Assembly (NCBI RefSeq): GCF_028882255.1
Contig: NZ_JARBUY010000002.1
Location: 836,663-900,662 of the forward strand
DNA from: Maribacter polysaccharolyticus
Lineage (GTDB): Bacteria; Bacteroidota; Bacteroidia; Flavobacteriales; Flavobacteriaceae
Direction of reading: 5' to 3'
Length of the DNA stretch: 64,000 nt
Positions within the stretch are counted from its first letter, which is position 1; every line of letters begins with the position of its first letter. Of this stretch, positions 54,522 through 62,809 are shown piece by piece. The notes beneath the pieces are model-generated. The model made no database searches. It was not told where the DNA came from and worked only from the letters and a program-made list of their open reading frames with translations. The translations under genes were made by a program, and so were the position numbers.

Positions 54522-55592
54522 ATGCTTCAAAATATAAAAATAGAAGGATATAAGTCTATCAAAAAAATGGATTTAAAACTAAGTCCAATAAACATTTTGA
54601 TAGGTTCAAATGGCGTTGGAAAATCCAATTTCATTTCTTTTTTCAAATTGGTAAATTACATCTACGAACAGAGACTTCAACAATACTCATTGAAAAGTGG
54701 TGTAGATAACCTGCTACATTATGGCAGAAAAAACACTAATGAAATTAAGGGCTATTTAGATTTTGGCAATAATGCATATGAATTTAATTTATTACCAACT
54801 GATGAAGGTGCTTTTTTTATTGGGAGAGAAGATAGTTTATTAAACTACCCAACAAGATACAGCAGGACTTTCTATGATGAAAATGTAAAAGAAAGTCAGA
54901 TAAAAGGTTCATCAACTCAAAGAAACAAATACCTAAGCGAACACCTTGAGAGCTATAAAATTTACCATTTTCACGACACTAGTAGTTCTGCACCTTTACG
55001 AACTAAAGCCAACACAAACGATAACAGAATTCTAAAAGAAGATGGTGGTAATCTGCCAGCTTACCTCTATTATTTGCAAGAAAAGCACCCATTGAATTTT
55101 AAACGTATTGAAAAAACCATTCAATCGGTTGTTCCCTTTTTTGATAGGTTTAATCTTTCACCTGCTTTTTTAGATGAAGAAAAAATTCTTTTAGAATGGA
55201 CGGAAAAAGAGCATCCTGAAACTTATTTTAATGCTAATCACTTGTCTGATGGTAGTTTGCGTTATATAGCATTGGTTACATTATTGATGCAACCTAAATT
55301 ACCTAAGGTTATCATAATTGATGAACCTGAATTAGGTTTACATCCAACAGCAATTAATAAACTTTCAGGTTTAATAAAATCTGCTGCTGCAAAAGACTGT
55401 CAAATTATTGTTTCTACTCAATCAGTATCATTACTAAATAATTTTGAAGCAGAAGACATTATTACAGTTGATAAGGAAGATAACCAATCTGTTTTCAGAA
55501 GATTAGATACAGATGGCTTAAGTAATTGGATAGAAGACTATTCTATTGGCGAATTATGGACAAAAAGTATCATTAAAGGACAGCCACTATGA
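54522..55592 (+). CDS. ABC/AAA_21-type ATPase embedded in the type III operon
   Basis: 356 aa. Walker A IGSNGVGKSN at 27–36, ABC-like signature region HLSDGSLRYIAL near 240, Walker B VIIIDEPELGLHP with D267/E268, and switch-type ending IIVSTQSVSLLNNF. SMC/RecF-like ATPases of this size pair with a small TOPRIM partner in OLD-, PARIS- and RloA-like defence systems. It starts two bases after mod and its stop overlaps the next start by 4 nt. No nuclease domain of its own is visible. Confidence 0.88.
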   Translation: MLQNIKIEGYKSIKKMDLKLSPINILIGSNGVGKSNFISFFKLVNYIYEQRLQQYSLKSGVDNLLHYGRKNTNEIKGYLDFGNNAYEFNLLPTDEGAFFIGREDSLLNYPTRYSRTFYDENVKESQIKGSSTQRNKYLSEHLESYKIYHFHDTSSSAPLRTKANTNDNRILKEDGGNLPAYLYYLQEKHPLNFKRIEKTIQSVVPFFDRFNLSPAFLDEEKILLEWTEKEHPETYFNANHLSDGSLRYIALVTLLMQPKLPKVIIIDEPELGLHPTAINKLSGLIKSAAAKDCQIIVSTQSVSLLNNFEAEDIITVDKEDNQSVFRRLDTDGLSNWIEDYSIGELWTKSIIKGQPL

Positions 55593-56260
55593 AAAGATTA
55601 TTAATTGTAGTAGAAGGTGATACTGAAAAAGAATTTATCGACAAGGTTTTAAGTCCTTACTTATATTCAAAAGGTTTGCTGAGTGTAGAGTGTTTTAAAA
55701 TTAAACATACAAAAGGAGGTTTAACGAAGTATCAACATTTAAAAACCGATTTGATTAATTGTGTCTATGAAAACAATGTATTGGTTTCCACATTAATTGA
55801 TTTTTATGCCTTGCCTAAAGATTTTCCAAAATATGACGATGCTTTGAAAATCGCAAATAAAGGTGAACGCTTATCATTTTTAGAAAAATCTATTATTGAA
55901 GATGTAGAAAACGAAAAAGGTAGTTCTTTTCCAAATTTATTACCATACATACAGCTTCACGAATTCGAAGCCTTAGTTTTTTCTTCAATAGATTCCATTA
56001 GAGCTTTATATTCAGAATACGATGCTAAATTCAATGAAATTGAACAGGTTATAGCTACTTACCCAAATCCAGAAGATATAAACGATAGTCCTCAAACAGC
56101 ACCTTCAAAACGCCTTAAAAACAACCAATTAATTAGAGGTTACAATAAGGTAAATGATGGGATAATGATAATTGAGGAAACAGGTATTGATGTGGTATTA
56201 GCAAAATGCCCAAGATTCAGAAAATGGGTAGAAACATTAATTGAAAAAGTGAAGGAATGA
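55589..56260 (+). CDS. DUF4276-like TOPRIM-fold protein, partner of the ATPase
   Basis: 223 aa. Begins RLLIVVEGDTEKEFIDKVL: E9 in VVEGDTE is the TOPRIM glutamate; LIDFYALP (D71) supplies the acidic second motif; LPYIQLHEFEALVFSS is characteristic of DUF4276. Probable metal-dependent nuclease or sensor. Its start and its stop both overlap the neighbours by 4 nt (ATGA), so it must be made with the ATPase and Res. Known PARIS systems use an ATPase plus a DUF4435 TOPRIM protein; this is a DUF4276-type analogue, with function inferred. Confidence 0.85.
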   Translation: MKRLLIVVEGDTEKEFIDKVLSPYLYSKGLLSVECFKIKHTKGGLTKYQHLKTDLINCVYENNVLVSTLIDFYALPKDFPKYDDALKIANKGERLSFLEKSIIEDVENEKGSSFPNLLPYIQLHEFEALVFSSIDSIRALYSEYDAKFNEIEQVIATYPNPEDINDSPQTAPSKRLKNNQLIRGYNKVNDGIMIIEETGIDVVLAKCPRFRKWVETLIEKVKE

Positions 56261-58923
56261 AGTTAACGTTTGATTCTAACCTACAATATCAGCAAGACGC
56301 CATAAAGTCCATAACCGACTTGTTTGAAGGACAACCATTGGAAGATTCTATTATGGAGTTTAACCTAAAAGAAGAAGGTACTTTAGACCTTATCAATGGT
56401 GTTGGCAATAACTTAATTCTATCAGAAGAACAAATCCTCAAAAATCTGCAATCGGTTCAAGAACAAAACGAGATTGAGCAAAGCGAAGATTTAGATGGTA
56501 TGCACTTTTCTGTTGAAATGGAAACAGGAACAGGAAAAACCTATGTGTATTTAAGAAGCATTTACGAATTAAATAAAGCCTATGGTTTTAAAAAGTTTGT
56601 CATTGTTGTTCCGTCTGTAGCTATTCGAGAAGGTGTTTTAAAAAACTTGGAAATCACGCACGAACATTTCCAAAACTTATACGACAATATTCCGCTTAAT
56701 TTTCAGGTTTATAATAGTTCAAATCCTTCAACCTTGAGAGGTTTTGCCACCAACAACAACATTGAAGTTTTGGTCATCAATATTGATTCGTTTGCCAAAG
56801 ACCAAAATATTATCAACCAACCACATTACAGAGCCAATGGCCGAAAACCCATTGAATTTATTCAGTCTGTAAATCCAATTGTTATTGTGGACGAGCCACA
56901 AAATATGGAAACTGAAAAGCGTATTTCGGCTATTGAAAATTTGAATGGACTTTGTACGCTTCGTTACTCGGCAACGCATAGGAATCAATACAACCTTACT
57001 TACAGTTTAAGTCCTGTAAAAGCATACGATTTAGGATTGGTAAAACAGATTGAAGTAGATTCCATTGTGGAAGAAAATGCATTCAATGATGCTTTTGTAC
57101 AAGTAGATTCTATAAAAGCAACTAAGACAAAAGTTACAGCAAAGGTTTCAATAAATATAAACGACAAAGGAGGCGTGAAAAAGAAATCGGTTTCCGTAAA
57201 AGTTGGAGACGATTTGTATAAAATCTCTAACGAGCGAGAAATTTATTCAGATGGATATATTATTGAAGAAATAGACGTAACCAATAACTGTATTTCAATT
57301 TCAAATGGCAATATCTTATACAAAGGAGATAGCCAAGGCGGATTGAATGACGAAGTAATGAAATTTCAAATTCGCAAAACGGTTGAAGAACATTTAAAGA
57401 AAGAAAAACGCTTAAACAAATTAGGAATAAAAGTGCTTTCTCTTTTCTTCATTGACAAGGTTGCCAATTATCGTTATTACGATTCGGCAGGAAACCCAAA
57501 CAAAGGAAAATTTGCAGAATGGTTTGAAGAAATTTACCAAGAGTACGTTTCAAAACCAGCATTTAAAGAACTCGATAGGTTCCCAGTTAATGAAGTTCAC
57601 AATGGTTATTTCTCACAAGACAGAAAAGGGAAATTCAAAGACACTTCGGGCGAAACAAAAGCAGATGACGACACTTACAGTCTGATAATGAAAGACAAAG
57701 AAAAGTTGTTGGATATTGATAATTCACTTCGTTTCATATTCTCACATTCGGCACTTCGTGAAGGTTGGGACAATCCTAATGTATTTCAGATTTGTACGTT
57801 GAACGAGACGAAATCAGACATTAAAAAACGTCAGGAAATTGGAAGAGGTTTACGATTGGCAGTTAAGAAAACGGAAGACGGAAAGTTAGAAAGAACCTAT
57901 GACCCAAACATTAACCGCTTGACAGTAATCGCCAATGAATCGTATGACAATTTTGCCAAAACCTTACAAAAAGAGATTGAGGACGATTGCGGAGTTGAGT
58001 TTAAAGGCAGAATTAAAAACAAGCGAGAACGAACAGCAATCAAATACCGAAAAGGATTTGAAGCCGACCCGAAATTCTTGGAAATATGGGAAAACCTAAA
58101 AAAGAAAACGACCTATCGAGTTGACTACAAAACAAATGAGTTAATCACTTTGGCTTCAAAAGCAGTCAAAGATTTACCAGAGATTAAAGCACCTTCCATT
58201 CGTTCAACGAAAGTCAATATCAATATGACAGACGAAGGAGTTGAAACAATGTATGCAGGAGATAAAGTTGAATCTTATGATAGCTACTCTTGGAAAATTC
58301 CAGACGTTTTAGGTTACATACAAAGCAAGACAGAATTAACTCGTTCGACCATTCAAGAGATATTAAGTAAATCCGACAGAATTGGAGATATTTTAATTAA
58401 CCCACAACTGTTTTTGGACTTAACAACCCAAGCCATAAAACGGACTTTGTACGATTTAATGATTGACGGAATTAAATACCACAAAATTGGAGGAGCTGAA
58501 TATGAAATGACTTTGTTTGAAGCACAAGAATTAGAGGTCTATTTAAACGACTTTTCATTCAAAGTCACTGATACTTCCAAAACCATTTATGAGGAATTTG
58601 TGCCTTTAGATTCAGGAGTTGAAAGCATGTTTGCTCAGGACTGTGAGTCAAGCGAGCAAATCAAGTTCTATTTCAAACTTCCGAATTGGTTTAAAATTCC
58701 AACGCCAATCGGTAATTACAATCCAGATTGGGCTTTGGTATTTGAAGACGATAAGAAAATCTATTTTGTTACAGAAACTAAGGACACCGGAACACCTATT
58801 GTAGATGTGAAAAAATTAAGTCCAGATGAACAATTGAAAATCAAATGCGGAAAAGCACACTTTAATGAATTTGAAGAATTAGAATATAAAGTAGTGAATA
58901 AAGTAGGACAATTGATTGAATAA
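56257..58923 (+). CDS. res: type III restriction enzyme Res subunit
   Basis: 888 aa. SF2 helicase: motif I METGTGKT at 88–95, motif II VDEPQ at 211–215, REGWDNPNVFQ near 500 and motif VI RQEIGRGLRL near 525–535. C-terminal PD-(D/E)xK nuclease: P823–D824 in NPDWALVF and E840-T-K842 in VTETKDTG. With Mod it forms the ATP-dependent type III endonuclease. All catalytic residues are present, so it looks active. Overlaps the DUF4276-like gene by 4 nt. Last gene of the operon. Confidence 0.93.
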   Translation: MKLTFDSNLQYQQDAIKSITDLFEGQPLEDSIMEFNLKEEGTLDLINGVGNNLILSEEQILKNLQSVQEQNEIEQSEDLDGMHFSVEMETGTGKTYVYLRSIYELNKAYGFKKFVIVVPSVAIREGVLKNLEITHEHFQNLYDNIPLNFQVYNSSNPSTLRGFATNNNIEVLVINIDSFAKDQNIINQPHYRANGRKPIEFIQSVNPIVIVDEPQNMETEKRISAIENLNGLCTLRYSATHRNQYNLTYSLSPVKAYDLGLVKQIEVDSIVEENAFNDAFVQVDSIKATKTKVTAKVSININDKGGVKKKSVSVKVGDDLYKISNEREIYSDGYIIEEIDVTNNCISISNGNILYKGDSQGGLNDEVMKFQIRKTVEEHLKKEKRLNKLGIKVLSLFFIDKVANYRYYDSAGNPNKGKFAEWFEEIYQEYVSKPAFKELDRFPVNEVHNGYFSQDRKGKFKDTSGETKADDDTYSLIMKDKEKLLDIDNSLRFIFSHSALREGWDNPNVFQICTLNETKSDIKKRQEIGRGLRLAVKKTEDGKLERTYDPNINRLTVIANESYDNFAKTLQKEIEDDCGVEFKGRIKNKRERTAIKYRKGFEADPKFLEIWENLKKKTTYRVDYKTNELITLASKAVKDLPEIKAPSIRSTKVNINMTDEGVETMYAGDKVESYDSYSWKIPDVLGYIQSKTELTRSTIQEILSKSDRIGDILINPQLFLDLTTQAIKRTLYDLMIDGIKYHKIGGAEYEMTLFEAQELEVYLNDFSFKVTDTSKTIYEEFVPLDSGVESMFAQDCESSEQIKFYFKLPNWFKIPTPIGNYNPDWALVFEDDKKIYFVTETKDTGTPIVDVKKLSPDEQLKIKCGKAHFNEFEELEYKVVNKVGQLIE

Positions 58924-59143
58924 GCTAAAACTTTATAGCCTTTCCCGTTTTCTACAATTGATTAGAATTAAATAACAACTTAGAGGAAAGTTCAAATAAA
59001 GGATACTCGACTTACTGCTTTTTCATCGATGCTATAAAAAATAGGCGAGTTAGTAATAAGTTCAAAGGTTTTGGCTCTTATCACACTTTATACTTAAGTG
59101 AAAGTTTCGTGCTTATAAATCACCTACTTTTCATATACTAACC

Positions 59144-59150
59144 GTTGGCA
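59144..59150 (+). repeat. left border core site of the cassette array
   Basis: GTTGGCA, the attC-type 3' core box that starts the first cassette. No matching 5' core (GCCAAC) follows the res stop, so upstream of it there is no complete attC; this is either the array edge or an attI-like end. A phrase shared with the next spacer, AAATAAAGGAT, lies at about 59000. Confidence 0.5.
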
Positions 59151-59171
59151 GTAATATAAAAATCTCACCAA

Positions 59172-59567
59172 ATGAAAGTAACACTAATTAGCATTCCTGT
59201 TCGAGACCAAGAAAAAGCCTTGAAATTTTATACGGAGAAATTGGGTTTTATCAAAAAGAAAGACGAACCTCTAGGTGGTGGAAATAGATGGTTGACCTTA
59301 GTTTCAAAAGAATGGCAAGATGGGCCAGAATTATTGTTAGAACCAGGACCAAATCATTTTGAGCCGTGTAAAGTCTATCAGGAAGCATTGATGGAAGCTG
59401 GAATGCCATACACTCAATTTGATGTTAAAAGTGTTGATGCAGAATATGAACGACTAACAAAACTTGGAGTAGAATTTAGTGTAAAACCCTCTACAATGGG
59501 AACCTGGAAATATGCAGTATTTAACGATACCTGCGGAAATAATATCCAACTCTTAGAGCAGTCATAA
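59172..59567 (+). CDS. VOC (glyoxalase/bleomycin-resistance-like) protein; cassette 1
   Basis: 131 aa. Two βαβββ halves of the vicinal-oxygen-chelate fold: LISIPVRDQEKALKFYTEKL at the N-terminus and QFDVKSVDAEYERLTKLGV … VFNDTCGNNIQLLE at the C-terminus. Members are glyoxalases, dioxygenases or antibiotic-binding proteins; the substrate cannot be read from sequence. The typical first metal ligand (His/Glu near the N-terminus) is not obvious. First gene in the cassette array, a type often found as an integron cassette. Confidence 0.88.
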   Translation: MKVTLISIPVRDQEKALKFYTEKLGFIKKKDEPLGGGNRWLTLVSKEWQDGPELLLEPGPNHFEPCKVYQEALMEAGMPYTQFDVKSVDAEYERLTKLGVEFSVKPSTMGTWKYAVFNDTCGNNIQLLEQS

Positions 59568-59576
59568 AACACTACA

Positions 59577-59743
59577 GCCAACAACGTGTCCTATGAAAAG
59601 CCTTAGTCCAGTTCATAAAAGTTTAAATAAAGGATGCCTATTGATGATATTTAGCTTTAAAATAAAAAATGCACGTTTACATCGGTTTTATACCAATATG
59701 GTCGTATAAAGATGTATTTTACAGCTATATAAACAAGTTGGGC
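59577..59743 (+). repeat. attC-like site 1
   Basis: 5' core GCCAAC at 59577, 10 bases after the VOC stop; 3' core GTTGGGC at 59737–59743. The 5' core matches the GTTGGC that begins the VOC cassette (59144), not the 3' core of this same site, exactly as a circular cassette requires. Length 167 bp. Internal pairing is weaker than in the other sites. Confidence 0.6.
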
Positions 59744-59765
59744 GTAATGTAAAAATCCTCCGAAT

Positions 59766-60344
59766 ATGACAGAGTTATTAATACAAAATATTTTAAACCA
59801 TATTACGCTTTCCAAAAAAGAGCTAGAAAGTTTTTGCAGCTTATTTAACCAAAAAGAAGTTATAAAAAAACATTTCCTTATGCAAGAAGGTGAAATTTGC
59901 AAGTTTGAGGGCTTTGTTACAAAAGGACTTTTTAGAGTATATCACATAGACAGTAATGGCTTTGAACAAGTACTCTATTTTGCACAGGAAAATTGGTGGA
60001 TAACCGATATCGACAGTTTTACCAATGAGACACCATCACAACTTTATATACAATCGTTAGAGGATAGTGAAGTATTGCTCATCTCAAAAAAGGATAAAGA
60101 ATTTGCCTATATCAATATCCCTAAGATAGAAAAACTGTTTAGAGTCATGACTCAAAAAACACATATCGCCTTACAGCGAAGAATCATAGATAATTTAAGT
60201 AAAACAGCAGACCAACGTTATATAGACTTTATTCAAAAATATCCTACACTCTTTCAACGATTAACCAACGTGCAGATTGCCGCTTACTTGGGCATAAGTC
60301 ATGAGTTTTTGAGTAAAATAAGACGAAAAATTGCTAGTAAATAA
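59766..60344 (+). CDS. Crp/Fnr-family transcriptional regulator; cassette 2
   Basis: 192 aa. cNMP-binding β-barrel at about 20–120 (HFLMQEGEICKFEGFVTKGLF, FYAQE-like) and a C-terminal winged HTH (RLTNVQIAAYLGISHEFLSKIRRKI). No cysteine cluster of the Fnr type and the cyclic-nucleotide RGE-type pocket is not evident, so the ligand is unknown. It heads a three-gene cassette and is the likely regulator of the two genes that follow, with 89 bases before the MBL start. Confidence 0.9.
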   Translation: MTELLIQNILNHITLSKKELESFCSLFNQKEVIKKHFLMQEGEICKFEGFVTKGLFRVYHIDSNGFEQVLYFAQENWWITDIDSFTNETPSQLYIQSLEDSEVLLISKKDKEFAYINIPKIEKLFRVMTQKTHIALQRRIIDNLSKTADQRYIDFIQKYPTLFQRLTNVQIAAYLGISHEFLSKIRRKIASK

Positions 60345-60433
60345 TAGCTATAAATTCATTTATTGAACTTGTTCAATGTTTTGAAGTGGGTAATCATTGC
60401 ATCTTTGTACCATCATTAAAAACAGGACAAAAA

Positions 60434-61324
60434 ATGAAATCGATTATTTCAACAACATTATTTACAATTTTAATTTTATTCAAAATGAATGCACAAGAAC
60501 AAAGTTTTAAAACAATAGAAACAAGCAAATTTAAACTTCAAATTTACAACGCATCCGAAAATAGTTTTGGTGTGGCATCTGTAATTATCTCAGGAAAAAA
60601 CGATGCCGTATTAATAGATGCACAATTTACATTGGCAGAGGCTGAACAAGTAGCCCAACAAATTAAAAACTCAGGTAAAACTTTAACAACTATTTATATG
60701 TCTCACGGTGATCCTGATTTCTATTTCGGATTAGAAGTATTCAAAAAATATTTCCCAGAGGTTACAGCTTATTCAACGCCTGCAACAGTAGAACATATAA
60801 AAGCAACAGCCCAAAAGAAATTGGAAGTTTGGGGCGAAAGATTAGGTGATAAAATTACATCGAACGTTATTTTACCGCAAGTTCTAAAAGGAAATTCTAT
60901 TGAGTTAGAAGGTGAAAAATTAGAAATCATTGGATTAGAAGATTTCCCAAAAAGAACTTTTGTATGGATTCCATCAATTAAAACAGCTTTAGGAGGTATT
61001 AATGTTTTTGGTACAACATTTAATGTATGGATGGCAGATGCACAAACAACAGAAGTACGCAATAACTGGGTATCAATCTTAAATAGCATCAGTGATTTAA
61101 AACCTGAAATAGTAATTCCGGCACACGCAAATACAAATTCAGAATTCACTATTGATGCTGTAAACCACACGAAGAATTACATTAAATTTTATGAAGAAGC
61201 TTTAAAAAGTAACACAACTTCTGAAGCGTTAATAGCAACAATAAAATCAGAATATCCAAATTTAACTTTTGAAACAGCTTTAGTGCTAGGAGCAAAAGTG
61301 AATACAGGAGAAATGAAATGGTAA
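60434..61324 (+). CDS. secreted metallo-β-lactamase-fold hydrolase with degenerate metal motif; cassette 2
   Basis: 296 aa from ATG 60434 with signal peptide ending KMNAQ (about residue 20). MBL fold: DAVLIDAQFTLAEAEQ, then TIYMSHGDPDFYFGLE, then VIPAHANTNS. The canonical HxHxDH motif reads H91-G-D93-P-D95-F96: the first His and the Asp remain, but the second and last His are replaced by Asp and Phe. It may bind one metal or use a different ligand set, or be catalytically altered. Its stop overlaps the SnoaL-like gene. Confidence 0.85.
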   Translation: MKSIISTTLFTILILFKMNAQEQSFKTIETSKFKLQIYNASENSFGVASVIISGKNDAVLIDAQFTLAEAEQVAQQIKNSGKTLTTIYMSHGDPDFYFGLEVFKKYFPEVTAYSTPATVEHIKATAQKKLEVWGERLGDKITSNVILPQVLKGNSIELEGEKLEIIGLEDFPKRTFVWIPSIKTALGGINVFGTTFNVWMADAQTTEVRNNWVSILNSISDLKPEIVIPAHANTNSEFTIDAVNHTKNYIKFYEEALKSNTTSEALIATIKSEYPNLTFETALVLGAKVNTGEMKW

Positions 61325-61782
61325 GGTTAATAATAATCATCAACTTGACATTGCTTTTAGTAATGTCAAGTTGTTCGTTTAAACAGGAAGCAATGACAAA
61401 TTTAGAAATCGTAAAAAGTACATATGAAGGTAGAACTTCAGAAGAAAACGGTAAAAACTTAGCCAAACATGTAGCCGAAAATATTAGTTGGACAGAAGCT
61501 AAAGGTTTTCCGTATGCTGGAACTTATATTGGCTTAGAAAGTGTTACCAAAAATGTTTTTCAGCGTTTAGGTAGCGAGTGGATTGATTATAAATTTACAC
61601 CCGAAGATTATATTGCAAATGAAGACAAAGTAGTTGCTTATGGCACCTATTCGGGTACATATAAAAAAACCAACAAGTATTTTGAAGCAAGAGTTGCCCA
61701 TATATGGAAACTGAACAATGGCAAGATTATCAGTTTTGAGCAGTTTGTGGATAGTAAATCGGTTGACGAAGCAATACGTTAA
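61318..61782 (+). CDS. SnoaL/NTF2-like lipoprotein; cassette 2
   Basis: 154 aa. Lipobox VMSSC with C19, then a compact α+β domain with a SnoaL-like start (NLEIVKSTYEGRTSEENGKNL), SWTEAKGFPYAG, YANEDKVVAYGTYSG-type strands and KIISFEQFVDSKSV. NTF2-fold domains hold small ligands or act as isomerases/hydrolases. It starts 7 bases inside the MBL gene end, so both envelope-located proteins are co-translated. The 5' core of attC 2 lies 8 bases after the stop. Confidence 0.85.
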   Translation: MVRLIIIINLTLLLVMSSCSFKQEAMTNLEIVKSTYEGRTSEENGKNLAKHVAENISWTEAKGFPYAGTYIGLESVTKNVFQRLGSEWIDYKFTPEDYIANEDKVVAYGTYSGTYKKTNKYFEARVAHIWKLNNGKIISFEQFVDSKSVDEAIR

Positions 61783-61790
61783 AACACTAC

Positions 61791-61924
61791 GCCCAACACC
61801 GTGTATAAAAAATTGCTAGTTTTATACTAAACCAATGTTAGTTGCTTTGCTTGCCTGCATCTGATTTTCCTTCGGAAAATCCTCGCACACAAGCACGCAA
61901 CTTTCCATACACATAAACGTTGGC
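61791..61924 (+). repeat. attC-like site 2
   Basis: GCCCAAC at 61791 … GTTGGC at 61919–61924, 134 bp. Inner arms GTGTAT (61801) and ATACAC pair across the site with unequal spacers to the outer boxes, as in attC sites. The 5' core GCCCAAC is complementary to GTTGGGC (59737), where cassette 2 begins. A small internal hairpin TTTTCC-TTCG-GGAAAA lies in the loop (about 61866–61881). Confidence 0.7.
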
Positions 61925-61937
61925 ATTAATTTGAAGA

Positions 61938-62660
61938 ATGAACATTTTTGACAAAATAAAGAACATAATCGACAGACAAAAAGCCATAGATGAGTTCTAT
62001 GATGATGTTGAAAATTTGGATGAAGTTCTTCTGGACAAAAGACTGGAAATTTTTCAAGAAGTAGTCTCACCAAGGTTATCCAGAATCGGACTTAAAAACT
62101 GGAATGGAAAATACATTTGGTTTAGCGACTTCAACAATGAGGGAATAAAACACGTAGTTGAATACAATGTTTTTAAAGGATTCGGAGGCTCTTTTTCTTT
62201 TGGTAATTGCTTTGATTGCGTTCCTACAATTTCTGGAAAAAAACTTGTAAATCACCGAACAGACAAATCAACAAAAATCATTTATTTCAAACGTTTAGAA
62301 GGCTGGCAAGAAAGTTTTGAGAAAAACAAGCCAATTAATCCCGACCGAATAAGTTCGATTAATGAGCAAAAATTCCGAGATAGTTTAGAACGAGTACTTT
62401 TTAATAACTTACCGAAAATTAAAAGTTGGTTCGAAGGAAAATCAACTTTGGAAGAAAATATTAATGGCCTTCTTTATGATGTAAAAAATCCTGCATTTGA
62501 AATCGGACGGAGAATAATCTCATCTGAATATATACTGGCTTTTTTGTATAAACAAAAAGGTGATTTAAAGTCAGCTGAACTTTGGTTAAATGGACATTTC
62601 AAAAAAGGAATTAACTCGGAATTTGAAATCGAACTATTAAAGAAAAGAATAAAAAACTAA
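61938..62660 (+). CDS. hypothetical protein; cassette 3
   Basis: 240 aa, predicted soluble. N-terminal helix MNIFDKIKNIIDRQKAIDEFYDD, an aromatic-rich β region (WNGKYIWFSDFNNEGIKH, YNVFKGFGGSFSFGNCFDCVP) and a helical C-terminal half ending in a TPR-like stretch (ILAFLYKQKGDLKSAELWLN). Not a family I recognise. Single-gene cassette bounded by core sites on both sides, typical of the unknown proteins carried by integron arrays. Confidence 0.8.
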   Translation: MNIFDKIKNIIDRQKAIDEFYDDVENLDEVLLDKRLEIFQEVVSPRLSRIGLKNWNGKYIWFSDFNNEGIKHVVEYNVFKGFGGSFSFGNCFDCVPTISGKKLVNHRTDKSTKIIYFKRLEGWQESFEKNKPINPDRISSINEQKFRDSLERVLFNNLPKIKSWFEGKSTLEENINGLLYDVKNPAFEIGRRIISSEYILAFLYKQKGDLKSAELWLNGHFKKGINSEFEIELLKKRIKN

Positions 62661-62661
62661 T

Positions 62662-62790
62662 GCCAACACCGTATATAATTTATTGCTAGTTCTAGCCTAC
62701 TTACGAAAATCCTCGCGGATTTTCTATTCGGTTTTTATTTGCTAAATTACGTGCTAAACCACGCAACAAACCATATACAAACACGTTAGC
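62662..62790 (+). repeat. attC-like site 3
   Basis: GCCAAC at 62662 (2 bases after the stop of cassette 3) … GTTAGC at 62785–62790, 129 bp. Inner arms GTATAT (62671) and ATATAC pair. The 5' core GCCAAC complements GTTGGC (61919), the start of cassette 3. Hairpin AAAATCC-TCGC-GGATTTT lies inside. Confidence 0.7.
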
Positions 62791-62809
62791 AATAATTTAA
62801 ACCAAGAAA

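Noticed and set aside
58924..59143. A complete attC site directly after res
   Set aside because: Only the 3' core (59144) is present; no GCCAAC-type box follows the res stop, so res is not called a cassette gene.
61182..61466. 94-aa hydrophobic minus-strand frame across the MBL/SnoaL junction
   Set aside because: Leu/Ile richness comes from the AT-rich antisense strand of two real genes.
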